From Alphaproteobacteria bacterium (GTDB taxonomy: Bacteria; Pseudomonadota; Alphaproteobacteria; Sphingomonadales; Sphingomonadaceae), in contig JAHJIJ010000023.1 in assembly GCA_018823325.1 (NCBI GenBank), positions 1 to 40,695 on the forward strand: 40,695 nucleotides of DNA, given 5' to 3'. The notes under the pieces were generated by a model, which worked only from the letters and a program-made list of their open reading frames with translations, was not told the origin of the DNA and searched no databases. The stretch's first letter is position 1. Each line of letters opens with the position of its first letter. Below are positions 20,082 to 29,059 of this stretch, in pieces. Position numbers and translations under genes: made by a program.

Positions 20082-22955
20082 ATGCGCCTGACTGCCCGTC
20101 GCTCCACCGCCTTCATGTATCTTGGCGTCTGCGCCTTTGCCCTTGCGGCATCCTCGCCGGCATGGAGCCAGGCTCCGGCCACGCAGGCGCAGACGACGGC
20201 AGCAACGGCGACAAAAGCAGTAGAGCCGGCGCCGCTCGCCGATCTCATCAAGCGAGTCGATATTCCCTATGAGATGTTCACGCTGGACAATGGCCTGCGC
20301 GTGATCGTCCATACGGACCGCAAGGCGCCGGTGGTGGGCGTCACGGTCTATTACCGCATCGGCTCCAAGCACGAGCCCGAGGGCAAGACCGGTTTTGCGC
20401 ACCTCTTCGAGCATTTGATGTTCGGCGGGTCGGAAAACGTGCCGAATTTCGATGAGCCTCTGGTGTCCGCCGGGTCTACGCCGACCAACGGATCGACCTG
20501 GTTCGACCGCACCAATTATGTCGAGACGGTGCCAACCGGCACGCTCGACCGCGCGCTGTTCATGGAAGCCGACCGCATGGGCCGCCTGCTCGGCGCCGTC
20601 ACACAGGCCAAGCTCGATGCGCAGCGGGCGGTGGTCCAGAACGAGAAGCGGCAGGGCGACAATCAGCCTTATGGCCTGGTGGAATATGTCCAGCTTGAGA
20701 CGCTGCTGCCTGCGGGCCACCCTTATGGACATTCCACCATCGGCTCGATGGCCGATCTTGATTCCGCCTCGCTTGAGGACGTGAAGACCTGGTTCCGCGA
20801 TCATTACGGGCCGAACAACGCGATCCTCGTGCTGGCGGGCGACATCGATGCGGCGACCGCCCGGGAGAAGGTCGAGACGTATTTCGGCTCGATCGCCGCG
20901 GGTCCCGCTGTGGAGCCGGTCGCCGCGCCGATCCCCACCCTGCCGGAGCGGATCGACAAGGTGATGAAGGACCGGGTTGCGACGACCCGCCTTTACCGCA
21001 TGTGGGTCACCCCCGGCCGGAACGACAAGGATGCGCCTTTGCTCGCGGTGGGTGGCGCCGTGCTGGGCGGGCTGGCCAGCTCACGCCTCGACAATATTCT
21101 CGTGCGCGAGGAACAGATTGCCGTGAGCGTCACGGCGGGTATCCAACAGTTCGAGCAGCTCGGCTTCTTCATGGCGACAGCGGACGTGAAGCCCGGAACC
21201 GATCCGGCGCTGGTCTCGCGCCGGCTCGATGAGGTGATGAAGGATTTCATCAGCACCGGGCCGACGGCGGATGAAGTCACGCGCGTGGCGACCCGGCAGG
21301 TCGCGAGCGAGATCGCCGCGCTTGAAGTGGTCGGTGGCTTCAGCGGCAAGGCGTCGACGCTCGCCGAGGGGCTGCTCTATTCGGGCGATCCCGCACAATA
21401 CAAGAAGGACCTTGCCGCGATCGCCGCCGCAACGCCGCAGGGCGTGACGCAGGCGATGCAGCGCTGGCTCACGCGACCGGTGTTCGCGCTCTCGGTCGAG
21501 CCCGGCGAGCGGGATGCCTATGAGGATGCAGCCATCGCCGCGCCCGGCGAAAATGCGCAGGCGGAAGTCGTGCCGCCCAAGCCCACGCTCGCCATTCCGG
21601 ATGTGACGCCAAACCCGGACCTCGATTTCCCCGATGTCGAAACCGCGACGCTGAGCAATGGCGTGAAGCTGCATGTCGCGACGCGTTCGACGGTGCCGAC
21701 CGTCAACATCGCAGTCAACTTCGATGCCGGGCTGGCCAGCGACCGCCGGGATCGGCTTGGCCTCGGGACTTTGATGCTCAATCTGCTGGAGGCTGGCACG
21801 ACCAGCCGGTCCACCATCGAGATTGCCGAGGAGCAGGAGCGGCTGGGCGCCAGCATCTCCACCGGGCAGAGCATGGATCGCACGTCCATTTCCCTCTTCG
21901 CGCTCAAGGCCAATCTCGCGCCTTCGCTTGATCTGCTGCAGGACGTGATCCGCAATCCGGCCTTCGTGCCGAGTGAGATCGAGCGGCTGCGGACGATTCA
22001 GCTGACCGGCATTGCCGCCGAGAAGACGCAGCCGCAGGGGCTCGCCAACCGGGCGATCTCGCCGCTGCTCTACGGCGCTGAGCATCCCTATGGCGTGGTG
22101 AGCGCGCGGGGCGAGGAAGCCACGGTGAAGGCGATCACGCGCGATGATCTCGTGCGCTATCACGGTAGCTGGATCGTTCCGAGCAAGGCGGAGATCTTCG
22201 TTGCCGGTGATATCACCATGGCCGAGATCAAGCCGCTGCTGGACGCGCGCTTCGGCACCTGGCCGCAGAACCGTATGGCCTCCCCGGTCAAGGATTTCTC
22301 GGTCCCCGTTCCGGCGCCAAAGCCGGGCATCTACCTCATCGACCGCCCGCAATCGCCGCAGTCGGTGATCCTCGGCGGCGTCGTTACCAAAGCGACCGGC
22401 CAGGACGATCTGGTGCCGTTCAATATGGCGAACACCGTGCTGGGCGATGATTTCCTCTCGCGCCTCAATAAGGACATCCGTGAGGTGAAGGGCTGGTCCT
22501 ATGGCGTGCGTGGGGCGCTGAGCCGTCGCCTGGAGCGCAGCCCCTATCTCATCAGTGCGCCTGTGCAAGCGGACAAGACCGGGCCGGCAATCGCCGCGAT
22601 GCGAGATAATATCGTGGCGTTTCTGGGGCCGAAGGGCGTAACGCCGCAGGAGTTCTCGCGGGTCGTCAATGGCGAGATCGCAAGCCTGCCGGGCCGCTTC
22701 GAGACGACCGGATCGGTGCTGGGGCAGATGCAGGCGGATGCGCTGTTCGGGCGCCCGTTCAATTATGCCGAGACATTGCGCGCGCGCTATGAGGCATTGA
22801 CGCCAGAGCAGCTCGACAAGGCAGCTCGCGAACTGCTCGATCCGTCGCAGGTGAGCTGGGTGGTGGTTGGCGACAAGGCGCTGATCGCCGATCAGCTCAA
22901 GCCGCTGGGGCTGCCAGTAACGGAAATCGACCTGAACGCGGCATCTGCCGACTGA
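20082..22955 (+). CDS. Two-domain M16 zinc metallopeptidase (pitrilysin-like), exported
   Basis: A 957-residue protein from the ATG at 20082 (GGAG eight bases upstream), with a signal peptide MRLTARRSTAFMYLG... cleaved near WSQA. The first M16 unit has the inverted zinc motif HLFEH (His107, Glu110, His111) and the downstream ligand Glu188 in VVQNEKR, so it should be active. A second M16 pair starts around residue 520 (ATLSNGVKLHVATRSTVP) and lacks HxxEH, as is usual for the non-catalytic half. It probably digests peptides in the periplasm. The frame is open 132 bases further upstream, but that part has no signal-like start. It diverges from clpB; a small gene follows by 29 bases. Confidence 0.93.
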   Translation: MRLTARRSTAFMYLGVCAFALAASSPAWSQAPATQAQTTAATATKAVEPAPLADLIKRVDIPYEMFTLDNGLRVIVHTDRKAPVVGVTVYYRIGSKHEPEGKTGFAHLFEHLMFGGSENVPNFDEPLVSAGSTPTNGSTWFDRTNYVETVPTGTLDRALFMEADRMGRLLGAVTQAKLDAQRAVVQNEKRQGDNQPYGLVEYVQLETLLPAGHPYGHSTIGSMADLDSASLEDVKTWFRDHYGPNNAILVLAGDIDAATAREKVETYFGSIAAGPAVEPVAAPIPTLPERIDKVMKDRVATTRLYRMWVTPGRNDKDAPLLAVGGAVLGGLASSRLDNILVREEQIAVSVTAGIQQFEQLGFFMATADVKPGTDPALVSRRLDEVMKDFISTGPTADEVTRVATRQVASEIAALEVVGGFSGKASTLAEGLLYSGDPAQYKKDLAAIAAATPQGVTQAMQRWLTRPVFALSVEPGERDAYEDAAIAAPGENAQAEVVPPKPTLAIPDVTPNPDLDFPDVETATLSNGVKLHVATRSTVPTVNIAVNFDAGLASDRRDRLGLGTLMLNLLEAGTTSRSTIEIAEEQERLGASISTGQSMDRTSISLFALKANLAPSLDLLQDVIRNPAFVPSEIERLRTIQLTGIAAEKTQPQGLANRAISPLLYGAEHPYGVVSARGEEATVKAITRDDLVRYHGSWIVPSKAEIFVAGDITMAEIKPLLDARFGTWPQNRMASPVKDFSVPVPAPKPGIYLIDRPQSPQSVILGGVVTKATGQDDLVPFNMANTVLGDDFLSRLNKDIREVKGWSYGVRGALSRRLERSPYLISAPVQADKTGPAIAAMRDNIVAFLGPKGVTPQEFSRVVNGEIASLPGRFETTGSVLGQMQADALFGRPFNYAETLRARYEALTPEQLDKAARELLDPSQVSWVVVGDKALIADQLKPLGLPVTEIDLNAASAD

Positions 22956-22984
22956 ACGATCAACATCCCGGAAGGAGAGACGAT

Positions 22985-23287
22985 ATGGCCAAGGTTGACG
23001 GCGCCTATGATTGCATCACCAAGACGCCGATGGGCGATCAGGCAAGCGTGTTCACGGTTGTGACCGACGGGGACAGCTTCAACGGTACCAATGCCGGACC
23101 GCTGGGATCGCTGGACGTGAAGAACGGCAAGGTCGAGGGCAATCGGCTGAGCTGGACCATGGAAATGACCATGCCGATGCCCATGACGCTCACATGCGAA
23201 GCGATCGTGACCGATGGCAAGATCAGCGGCACGATCGACGCCGGCGCCTTCGGGACCATGACCATGACGGGCACGCGGCGCGGCTGA
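22985..23287 (+). CDS. Small beta-rich conserved hypothetical protein
   Basis: A 100-residue protein with no signal peptide or membrane span. It has a strong ribosome site (AAGGAGAG, seven bases before the ATG at 22985). The sequence alternates short beta strands and Gly/Asp turns (GDSFNGTNAGPLGSLDV, GKVEGNRLSWTMEM, ISGTIDAGAFGTMTM), ending in TGTRRG, like a small barrel or lipocalin-type fold. I recall similar proteins of this length in sphingomonads and other Proteobacteria with no assigned role. It follows the M16 peptidase closely and is probably co-transcribed, but a joint function is only a guess. A methionine-rich stretch (MEMTMPMPMT) is notable. Confidence 0.75.
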   Translation: MAKVDGAYDCITKTPMGDQASVFTVVTDGDSFNGTNAGPLGSLDVKNGKVEGNRLSWTMEMTMPMPMTLTCEAIVTDGKISGTIDAGAFGTMTMTGTRRG

Positions 23288-23302
23288 GGCTCGCCTTCAT
23301 CG

Positions 23303-23343
23303 GCAAAGAAAAAGGGGCAGCCTTCCGGATGGAGGGCTGCCCC
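23303..23343. terminator. Terminator shared by the small protein gene and pal
   Basis: A 13-base stem (23314-23326 with 23331-23343, one wobble pair) has a GGAT loop. On the minus strand it is followed by TTTTTCTTTG, a good terminator for pal. On the plus strand the tail AAATCATTTT is weaker. Confidence 0.88.
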
Positions 23344-23368
23344 AAATCATTTTGCGCCTTGACGCTTG

Positions 23369-23884
23369 TCAGTCGACCGTGACGGTCACCGCGCGGCGGT
23401 TCTGAGCCCAGCTTGCCTCATCCGAGCCGAGCGCAACCGGGCGCTCCTTGCCGTAGCTGATCGTGTTGATGCGGCCTGCGTCGATCCCGAGCGAAGCCAG
23501 ATAGTTCTTGGCGGCATTGGCGCGGCGCTCGCCCAGCGCAAGGTTGTACTCGCGCGTGCCGCGTTCGTCTGCATGGCCTTCGATCGTCACGCGCTTGTTC
23601 GGATAGCGCATCAGCCACTCGGCCTGGCTGCGCAGAACGGCACGGTCCTCATCGTCCACGTCGCTCATGTCGGTATCGAAGAAAATCCGGTCCGAGGTGA
23701 CGCTGGCGATGAAGTCTGCCTGGCTGCCCGGTGTCGGGCCGGTCGGCGTCGGGGTCGGGGTGGGAGCCGGAGGAGGCGCGGTGTCAGCCGGCGGCGGCGG
23801 AAGGGCTTCCGGCGCTTTCTTGGCGCAAGCCGAGAGAGCGAGTGCGGCGCTGGATACCAGCAGCAACAATGAGGTCTTACGCAT
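23369..23884 (-). CDS. pal: Peptidoglycan-associated lipoprotein Pal
   Basis: A 171-residue outer-membrane lipoprotein with lipobox LSAC (Cys20), a Pro/Thr-rich linker (about 27-50) and a C-terminal OmpA/Pal domain (about 60-170). The domain shows RIFFDTDMSDVDDEDRAVL, the TIEGHADERGTREYNLALGERRA peptidoglycan-binding core and NRRAVTVTVD. Pal binds the cell wall and TolB, and with TolQRA keeps the outer membrane tucked in during division. The ATG at 23884 has AGGAG upstream. A 118-base gap separates it from tolB. The coordinator gene cpoB (ybgF), which often follows pal, is not present; pal ends at a terminator. Confidence 0.96.
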   Translation of the reverse strand: MRKTSLLLLVSSAALALSACAKKAPEALPPPPADTAPPPAPTPTPTPTGPTPGSQADFIASVTSDRIFFDTDMSDVDDEDRAVLRSQAEWLMRYPNKRVTIEGHADERGTREYNLALGERRANAAKNYLASLGIDAGRINTISYGKERPVALGSDEASWAQNRRAVTVTVD

Positions 23885-23927
23885 GGGGGCTTCTCCTACT
23901 GTCCTGGACGTGAAAACAGTTCGTCGC

Positions 23928-23956
23928 ATGGTTGGGGCGATGCATCGTCAAGTCAA
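23928..23956 (-). promoter_or_regulatory. Possible internal promoter for pal
   Basis: On the minus strand TTGACT (23956-23951) and AACCAT (23933-23928) are 17 bases apart in the 118-base tolB-pal gap. The -35 is good, the -10 poor. It may explain separate expression of the abundant Pal lipoprotein. Confidence 0.28.
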
Positions 23957-24002
23957 CCCCGCACTCTTCATAATCACAATTTGTAATTTTTAGTTCCTGC
24001 CA

Positions 24003-25349
24003 TCACTGCAAGAGCGGACCCCAAGAAGGGTCCGAGCCATCGACGGGCGTGACGATCTTGCGTTCATTCACCCCGGTGAGATCGACCTGCCAAATGGAGG
24101 AATTACCCGAGCGACCCGCAGCGGTGCGGAAGAACTGGAGCACGCGGCCATTGGGCGACCATGTGGGTGCCTCGTCCTGCCAGCCATTGGTCAGCAGCCG
24201 CTCATTGCCGCCGTTTATGTCCATCACGCCAACACGGAAATTGCCGGCGATCTTGGTGAAGGCGATCAGGTCGCCGCGCGGGCTCCACTCAGGGGTTGCG
24301 TAGCGACCGCCGCCGAAGCTGATGCGGCGCTGGTTGGAACCGTCCGCATTCATCACATAGATCTGCTGCCCGCCGGAGCGATCGCTCTCGAAGACGATCC
24401 GCGTCCCATCCGGTGAGAAGGAGCCGCCGACATTGATGCCCGGCGTGTTGGTGAGGCGGACGGGCTGCCCGCCCGCGACCGGGATTTTATAGATATCCGT
24501 ATTCGCACCGCTCGACTTGGAGAAGAGCAAGGTGCGCCCGTCCGGCGACCAGCGCGGCGCGAAGATGGCGCCGCTCGTCTCCAGCAGCGTGCGCTGGCGC
24601 CCTTGATCGACGTCGTAAATATAGATGCGCACGTTCCGGCCGACATAGCTCACATAAGCGATGGAGCGATAATCGGGCGACCAGCGCGGCGTGAGCGCAA
24701 GACTCTGGCCATTGGTGATGAAACGGTGATTGGCGCCGTCGCTGTCCATGATGGCGAGGCGCTTGACGCGATTATCCTTGGGGCCGGTCTCGGCGATGTA
24801 GGCAATGCGGCTGTCAAAGAACGGGCTCTCGCCGGTCAGGCGCGAGTAGACGAGGTCGGCGCAGCGGTGCGCGGCCCGGCGCCAGTCACGCGGTGCGACG
24901 ACGTAGCCTTGCCGCGCCAGTTCGGTACCGAGCGCTACGTCATAGAGATAGCAGCCCACGGTGATCTGCGAGTCTCCGCCAGCGGAGCGGACGAAGCCCT
25001 GCACCAGCGCCTCGGCATTCATCGCGGACCAGCGCTCGAAGACCGGGCTGGTGACTTCCGGCATGGTGGGGCGCTGGACGCCGTTTGGCCCAAGCGGCGT
25101 GAACAGGCCGCTGCCGCGCAGATCATTGGCGATGACTTCCGCGATGCGCTGGCCGAGGGAATCTGTGGAGCCAGCCGGGGTTTCGACATTCTGCTGCGTG
25201 GGCATGGCGGGGATTGCGATCCGCAGATCGCTCTCGACCGGATTGGTCACGTCCACGCTGAGCTGTGCCGTCGCCGGCATCGCGATGAGCAGCGCCAGAA
25301 GCGCGCTGGCGCCGCGAAGGGTTTTGCGTCGAAAGCTGAGCATCATCAT
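24003..25349 (-). CDS. tolB: Tol-Pal system protein TolB
   Basis: A 448-residue periplasmic protein. A signal peptide (MMMLSFRRKTLRG... cleaved near ATAQ) precedes an N-terminal alpha/beta domain (about 35-170), then a six-bladed beta-propeller with repeated PD40/WD40-like units (TPRWSPDYRSIAYVS, APRWSPDGRTLLFSKS, GSFSPDGTRIVFESD, TPEWSPRGDLIAFTK, APTWSPNGRVLQFF). The N-terminus is normally handed between Pal and TolA. Three methionine codons in a row leave the exact start uncertain by two residues; the first, at 25349, lies two bases after the tolA stop, so translation is probably coupled. Confidence 0.96.
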   Translation of the reverse strand: MMMLSFRRKTLRGASALLALLIAMPATAQLSVDVTNPVESDLRIAIPAMPTQQNVETPAGSTDSLGQRIAEVIANDLRGSGLFTPLGPNGVQRPTMPEVTSPVFERWSAMNAEALVQGFVRSAGGDSQITVGCYLYDVALGTELARQGYVVAPRDWRRAAHRCADLVYSRLTGESPFFDSRIAYIAETGPKDNRVKRLAIMDSDGANHRFITNGQSLALTPRWSPDYRSIAYVSYVGRNVRIYIYDVDQGRQRTLLETSGAIFAPRWSPDGRTLLFSKSSGANTDIYKIPVAGGQPVRLTNTPGINVGGSFSPDGTRIVFESDRSGGQQIYVMNADGSNQRRISFGGGRYATPEWSPRGDLIAFTKIAGNFRVGVMDINGGNERLLTNGWQDEAPTWSPNGRVLQFFRTAAGRSGNSSIWQVDLTGVNERKIVTPVDGSDPSWGPLLQ

Positions 25350-25351
25350 GG

Positions 25352-26212
25352 TCACAGACTCGCATAAATGCGGAGCGGCCGCAGCCACTTCCACTGGTCA
25401 TAATATTCGGGCGGGAGGTTCTTGAACGGCGCGGCGCGCATCACGGCCTGAACTGCGCGCTCGGCGTGGAGATCGGCCTGGGCGCGATTGCTCGGTGTCA
25501 CGCCTTCCTGTCCGATCACTTCGATGCGCCCATCTATCCGCCCGTCCTCGGTCAGGCGGACGCTGAGCAGTGTGACGAGCTTTTCGGCATCGGCGCCGGA
25601 GGGCGGGCGCCAGTGCGGCTTGATCTGCCGGGTGATCTCGGCGTTGAGGGCGCGCGCCGCGACCGGGCTCAGCTTGGCGTTGGAGCCGCTGGTGTTCGGC
25701 GTGGTGCGGCTGGAGGCGGTTTGCGCATCGATGCCCTTGAGGAAATCATCGCCGAGGCGGGATGCCCGCTGGCGCGGCGCTTCCTCGCGGGAGGGGCGCG
25801 AGGGGGCAGGCTTGGCAGCAGGCGTGTCGCGCGTGCTGGCGCGCTGTTCGCGCGGCTTGGCTGCGGGCGGCGGCGGCACGGGCTTCGGTGTCGGCACTTG
25901 CGCACGCGGGGGCGGTGGCGGGGCAAGCAGGTCCGGCTCCGCGACACTGGCGGGCGCCGCGGTTGAGGGTGGCGGCGGCGCTGCGTCGGGCTCGACCTCG
26001 CCAATTTCCGGCGCGGTGGCCGTCTGCGGTACTTCCTGCGCATATTCCCGCGTCAGGCTTTCCAGCGCGACGGCATCGGCAAAGGTCACATCGATGGTCG
26101 ATGGCGGCTTGAGCGGGGAACTGCTCTGAAACAGGCCGAGCGAGAAGGCGCCGAGCAGCAGCACATGGCCGGCCGTGGAAATCCCCAGTCCTAGACGCTC
26201 GCGCTGGTCCAT
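25352..26212 (-). CDS. tolA: Cell envelope protein TolA (short, proline-rich)
   Basis: A 286-residue protein bridging the inner membrane to Pal/TolB. It has one N-terminal membrane span (about residues 8-28, HVLLLGAFSLGLFQ) and a TonB/TolA-type C-terminal domain (about 190-286, with ALNAEITRQIKPHWRPPSG, LTEDGRIDGRIEV and AAPFKNLPPEYYDQWKWLRP). The middle is rich in Pro, Ala, Glu and Arg rather than the long Ala/Lys helix of E. coli TolA (421 residues), so it is a shorter, likely extended spacer. The start at ATG 26212 precedes MDQRERLG; an open stretch upstream overlaps tolR. TolR ends 10 bases before. Confidence 0.93.
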   Translation of the reverse strand: MDQRERLGLGISTAGHVLLLGAFSLGLFQSSSPLKPPSTIDVTFADAVALESLTREYAQEVPQTATAPEIGEVEPDAAPPPPSTAAPASVAEPDLLAPPPPPRAQVPTPKPVPPPPAAKPREQRASTRDTPAAKPAPSRPSREEAPRQRASRLGDDFLKGIDAQTASSRTTPNTSGSNAKLSPVAARALNAEITRQIKPHWRPPSGADAEKLVTLLSVRLTEDGRIDGRIEVIGQEGVTPSNRAQADLHAERAVQAVMRAAPFKNLPPEYYDQWKWLRPLRIYASL

Positions 26213-26222
26213 TACCCCGCCC

Positions 26223-26693
26223 TTATTCGTCGTTCGCTGAACGCGCGATGGACGGACTCGATCCACCCATGCCGACGCCGGTGGTGACGAGCGCCACCCG
26301 ATCCAGCCCGGCGCGGTTCAGCTCGCCCATCACGCGCATGACGCGGCCATAATCGAGAGCCGCATCGGCGCGCAGGAACACCTGCTCTTCCTGCGTCAGC
26401 CCCGCGCGCAGGGCATTGAGCCGGTCCGGCAGCGCATCGTCGCTCACCGGATCGTCATTGACGAACACGGTGCCATCCGGATCGATCGAGACGATGGTGG
26501 GCTTCTTGTCCGCCTCGAGCGCGCTGGCGCGGCTCTCCGGCAGGCGCACGGGCACGCCGGTCACGAGCAGGGGCGCTGTCACCATGAAGATGATCAGCAG
26601 AACCAGCATCACGTCCACGAATGGCGTGACGTTGATCTCGGCCATTGGCGCCCGCCGCCCGCCGCGCCGGTTGGATGGCACATTCATGCCCAT
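26223..26693 (-). CDS. tolR: Tol-Pal protein TolR
   Basis: A 156-residue ExbD/TolR-family protein. A basic N-terminus (NRRGGRRAP) precedes one transmembrane helix (about 23-43) carrying the proton-path aspartate Asp27 in INVTPFVDVMLVLL. The periplasmic domain contains PTIVSIDPDGTVFVND and VFLRADAALDYGRVMRVMGELNRAG. With TolQ it forms the proton-driven motor that powers TolA. Its ATG shares one base with the tolQ stop (TGATG), a sign of coupled translation. Confidence 0.96.
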   Translation of the reverse strand: MGMNVPSNRRGGRRAPMAEINVTPFVDVMLVLLIIFMVTAPLLVTGVPVRLPESRASALEADKKPTIVSIDPDGTVFVNDDPVSDDALPDRLNALRAGLTQEEQVFLRADAALDYGRVMRVMGELNRAGLDRVALVTTGVGMGGSSPSIARSANDE

Positions 26694-27397
26694 CAGGCTT
26701 CGAGCTCCCGACTAAAGGTCGTGTAAAGTCCATCCGAGAAGCGCTGGACCCTCGCTTCGAGCCGGTTCACGCCGTGGCTCAGGCGGTTGTAGGCGATAAC
26801 GGCGGGGATGGCTGCGAACAGGCCGATGGCAGTCGCGAACAGCGCCTCGGCGATGCCCGGCGCCACGACCGCGAGGCTGGTGTTCTGCTCGCCGGCAATC
26901 GCGATGAAGGCGCGCATGATGCCCCAGACAGTGCCGAACAGGCCGACGAACGGGGCGACCGAGCCGACGGTCGCGAGGATGTTCAACCGATCCGAAACCT
27001 TGTCGATTGCGCCGGCAAGGGCAGACCCCATGGCCGTGGCCAGACGATCCCGTGTGCCATCCGGGTTCATGCCGCGTTGGGCCGTGGAGCGGCGCCATTC
27101 GGCAATGCCCGCGTTGAGCACTTGTGCGCTCGGCAGATCCTCGCGCCCGCGCTCCTTGGCGAAGGCGTCCATGTCCTTGGCCTGCCAGAAGGAGCGCTCG
27201 AACTCGTCGCAGCCCTTGCGCATCCGCCGCAGCCTTCCGGCGAAGCTGACGATGATCGCCCATGTCCAGATGCTGGCGAGGAGCAGGCCGATCATCACCG
27301 CTTTCACGACGATGTCTGCCTGAAGGAACAGCTCGACCGGGGAGAGGGTGAGCGCATTCTCCGGCGCAGCGGCGGCAAGCATGAGAGTGAGAGTCAT
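26693..27397 (-). CDS. tolQ: Tol-Pal protein TolQ
   Basis: A 234-residue MotA/TolQ/ExbB-family inner-membrane protein with three helices: one near residues 28-52 and a pair in the second half (ATVGSVAPFVGLFGTVWGIM and EALFATAIGLFAAIPAVIAYN). The conserved GLFGTVWG and ATAIGLFAAIPA motifs line the proton channel with TolR. A large cytoplasmic loop (about 55-130) separates them. It belongs to the ybgC-tolQRAB-pal order; tolQ starts 20 bases after the ybgC stop. Confidence 0.96.
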   Translation of the reverse strand: MTLTLMLAAAAPENALTLSPVELFLQADIVVKAVMIGLLLASIWTWAIIVSFAGRLRRMRKGCDEFERSFWQAKDMDAFAKERGREDLPSAQVLNAGIAEWRRSTAQRGMNPDGTRDRLATAMGSALAGAIDKVSDRLNILATVGSVAPFVGLFGTVWGIMRAFIAIAGEQNTSLAVVAPGIAEALFATAIGLFAAIPAVIAYNRLSHGVNRLEARVQRFSDGLYTTFSRELEA

Positions 27398-27417
27398 GGG
27401 CGGGGGTATTTCTCCGG

Positions 27418-27876
27418 TCAGGATGGGATCGGCGCGAGCCGGTTGAAGCGATCAATCCAGTCGGCCGGCTGGCGGCGCGGGCGACCGGTGCTGTCGAGGA
27501 AGGCGACGGTGACGCTGCCCTGTGTCAGTTCCGTGTCATCGCGCCAGACGGACTGAGCAATAACGCAGCGTGCGGCGCCAAGTTGCGTCAGGTGACTGCG
27601 GACGGTGAGATCATCGTCGAGACGGGCCGGCGCGCGATAGCGCAGCGCGATGTCCGTCACGGCATAGACGCCCTCGCCGGCTTCCTGCGCGGCGCGTTGA
27701 TTGATGCCGAGCTGGCGGAGCATGTCCGAGCGCGCGCGCTCCATGTAGCGCAAGTAGTTGGCGTGATAGACGACGCCGGAAAGGTCTGTGTCCTCGAAAT
27801 AGACGCGCACGGGGAAGCGATGTTCTCCGTTCTCGAACTGTCCGCAAGCGGGAAGGAGGGCGCTGGATGAGGGCAT
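27418..27876 (-). CDS. ybgC: Tol-Pal-associated acyl-CoA thioesterase YbgC
   Basis: A 152-residue hot-dog-fold thioesterase. The signature YFEDTDLSGVVYHANYLRYMERAR spans about residues 26-49; Asp31 corresponds to the catalytic aspartate (Asp18 in E. coli YbgC). The rest (VTDIALRYRAPARLDDDL, VTVAFLDSTGRPRR) is the usual sheet. Members hydrolyse short or long acyl-CoA and lie first in the tol-pal operon in many bacteria. The ATG at 27876 has GGAG seven bases upstream. A 129-base gap to ruvB upstream could hold the operon promoter, but I saw no convincing one. Confidence 0.93.
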   Translation of the reverse strand: MPSSSALLPACGQFENGEHRFPVRVYFEDTDLSGVVYHANYLRYMERARSDMLRQLGINQRAAQEAGEGVYAVTDIALRYRAPARLDDDLTVRSHLTQLGAARCVIAQSVWRDDTELTQGSVTVAFLDSTGRPRRQPADWIDRFNRLAPIPS

Positions 27877-28005
27877 GAGCGGCTCCGTCCTAAACCACGC
27901 GACTCGCGGCGGGAAGCCCTTTCAGGTGACAGAACGCAACAGGAAATCGCTCTGCCGCATGCGCTGGTTCAGGGGGTGTTCAGAGCGGTTCGGCGGCGGT
28001 GCCGA

Positions 28006-29025
28006 TCAGTCGAACAGGCCGTTCTGGCTCCCCTCGGGCGGATTGAGGCCAAGATGCTTCCAGCCCGGCGCATTGAGCACGCGGCCGCGCGCGGTGCGGG
28101 CGATGAGGCCAAGCTGGAGCAGATAGGGCTCGATGACATCCTCAATGGTGTCGCGTGGCTCGGAGAGGCCCGCCGCCAGCGTCTCGGCGCCGACCGGGCC
28201 GCCCTTATAGATGTCGGCGATCATGCGCAGGTAGCGGCGATCCATGAGATCGAGGCCGAGCTGGTCGACCTCCAGTCGGGAAAGGGCGGCATCGGCGGCG
28301 GGCGCATCAACCGTCTCGTGCCCGGCGGCATGGGCGAAATCGCGCACCCGGCGCAGCAGGCGGCCGGCGATGCGCGGGGTTCCGCGCGCGCGGCGGGCGA
28401 TCTCGGCGGCGCCATCGGGCGCGATGGGCAAGGCGAGCAGCCGGGCGGCGCGGGTGATGACCTGCTCCAGTTCCTCGACCGTATAGAAGTTGAGGCGCAC
28501 GGGAATGCCGAAGCGATCGCGCAGCGGCGTTGCAAGCAGGCCCTGGCGCGTGGTGGCGCCGACGAGGGTGAAGGCCGGCAGATCGATCCGCACCGAGCGG
28601 GCGGACGGCCCCTCCCCGATCATGATGTCGAGCGCGCGATCCTCCATCGCGGGGTAGAGGATTTCCTCCACTGCCGGATTAAGGCGGTGGATCTCGTCGA
28701 TGAAGAGCACATCCCCTTCATCCAGATTGGTGAGCAGGGCCGCCAGATCGCCCGCCTTGGCGATGACCGGCCCGGAGGTCGCGCGAAAGCCTGCGCCCAT
28801 TTCCCGCGCCACGATCTGCGCGAGCGTGGTCTTGCCGAGGCCGGGGGGGCCGAAGAACAGCACATGATCCAGCGCCTCGCCCCGCGCTCGCGCGGCGCTG
28901 ATGAAGATACGCAAATTCTCGCGCGCGCCTTTCTGGCCGACGAAATCGTCGAGCGTCTTGGGGCGCAGGGCGGCATCGACATCCTCGGGCGTGCGACCGG
29001 CGGAGAGGAGGGGGGAGGAGGCCAT
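28006..29025 (-). CDS. ruvB: Holliday junction branch migration ATPase RuvB
   Basis: A 339-residue AAA+ motor that with RuvA drives branch migration of Holliday junctions. It shows [14 protein letters not shown], Walker A GPPGLGKT (59-66), Walker [18 protein letters not shown], sensor 1 [22 protein letters not shown], and the C-terminal winged helix ([32 protein letters not shown]). Length is typical. It starts 34 bases after the ruvA stop. The resolvase gene ruvC, which often precedes ruvA in Alphaproteobacteria, is not upstream here. Confidence 0.97.
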   Translation of the reverse strand: MASSPLLSAGRTPEDVDAALRPKTLDDFVGQKGARENLRIFISAARARGEALDHVLFFGPPGLGKTTLAQIVAREMGAGFRATSGPVIAKAGDLAALLTNLDEGDVLFIDEIHRLNPAVEEILYPAMEDRALDIMIGEGPSARSVRIDLPAFTLVGATTRQGLLATPLRDRFGIPVRLNFYTVEELEQVITRAARLLALPIAPDGAAEIARRARGTPRIAGRLLRRVRDFAHAAGHETVDAPAADAALSRLEVDQLGLDLMDRRYLRMIADIYKGGPVGAETLAAGLSEPRDTIEDVIEPYLLQLGLIARTARGRVLNAPGWKHLGLNPPEGSQNGLFD

Positions 29026-29059
29026 CAGGCAGCTATCCTAGCGGCGATTGCGGTGTCCG

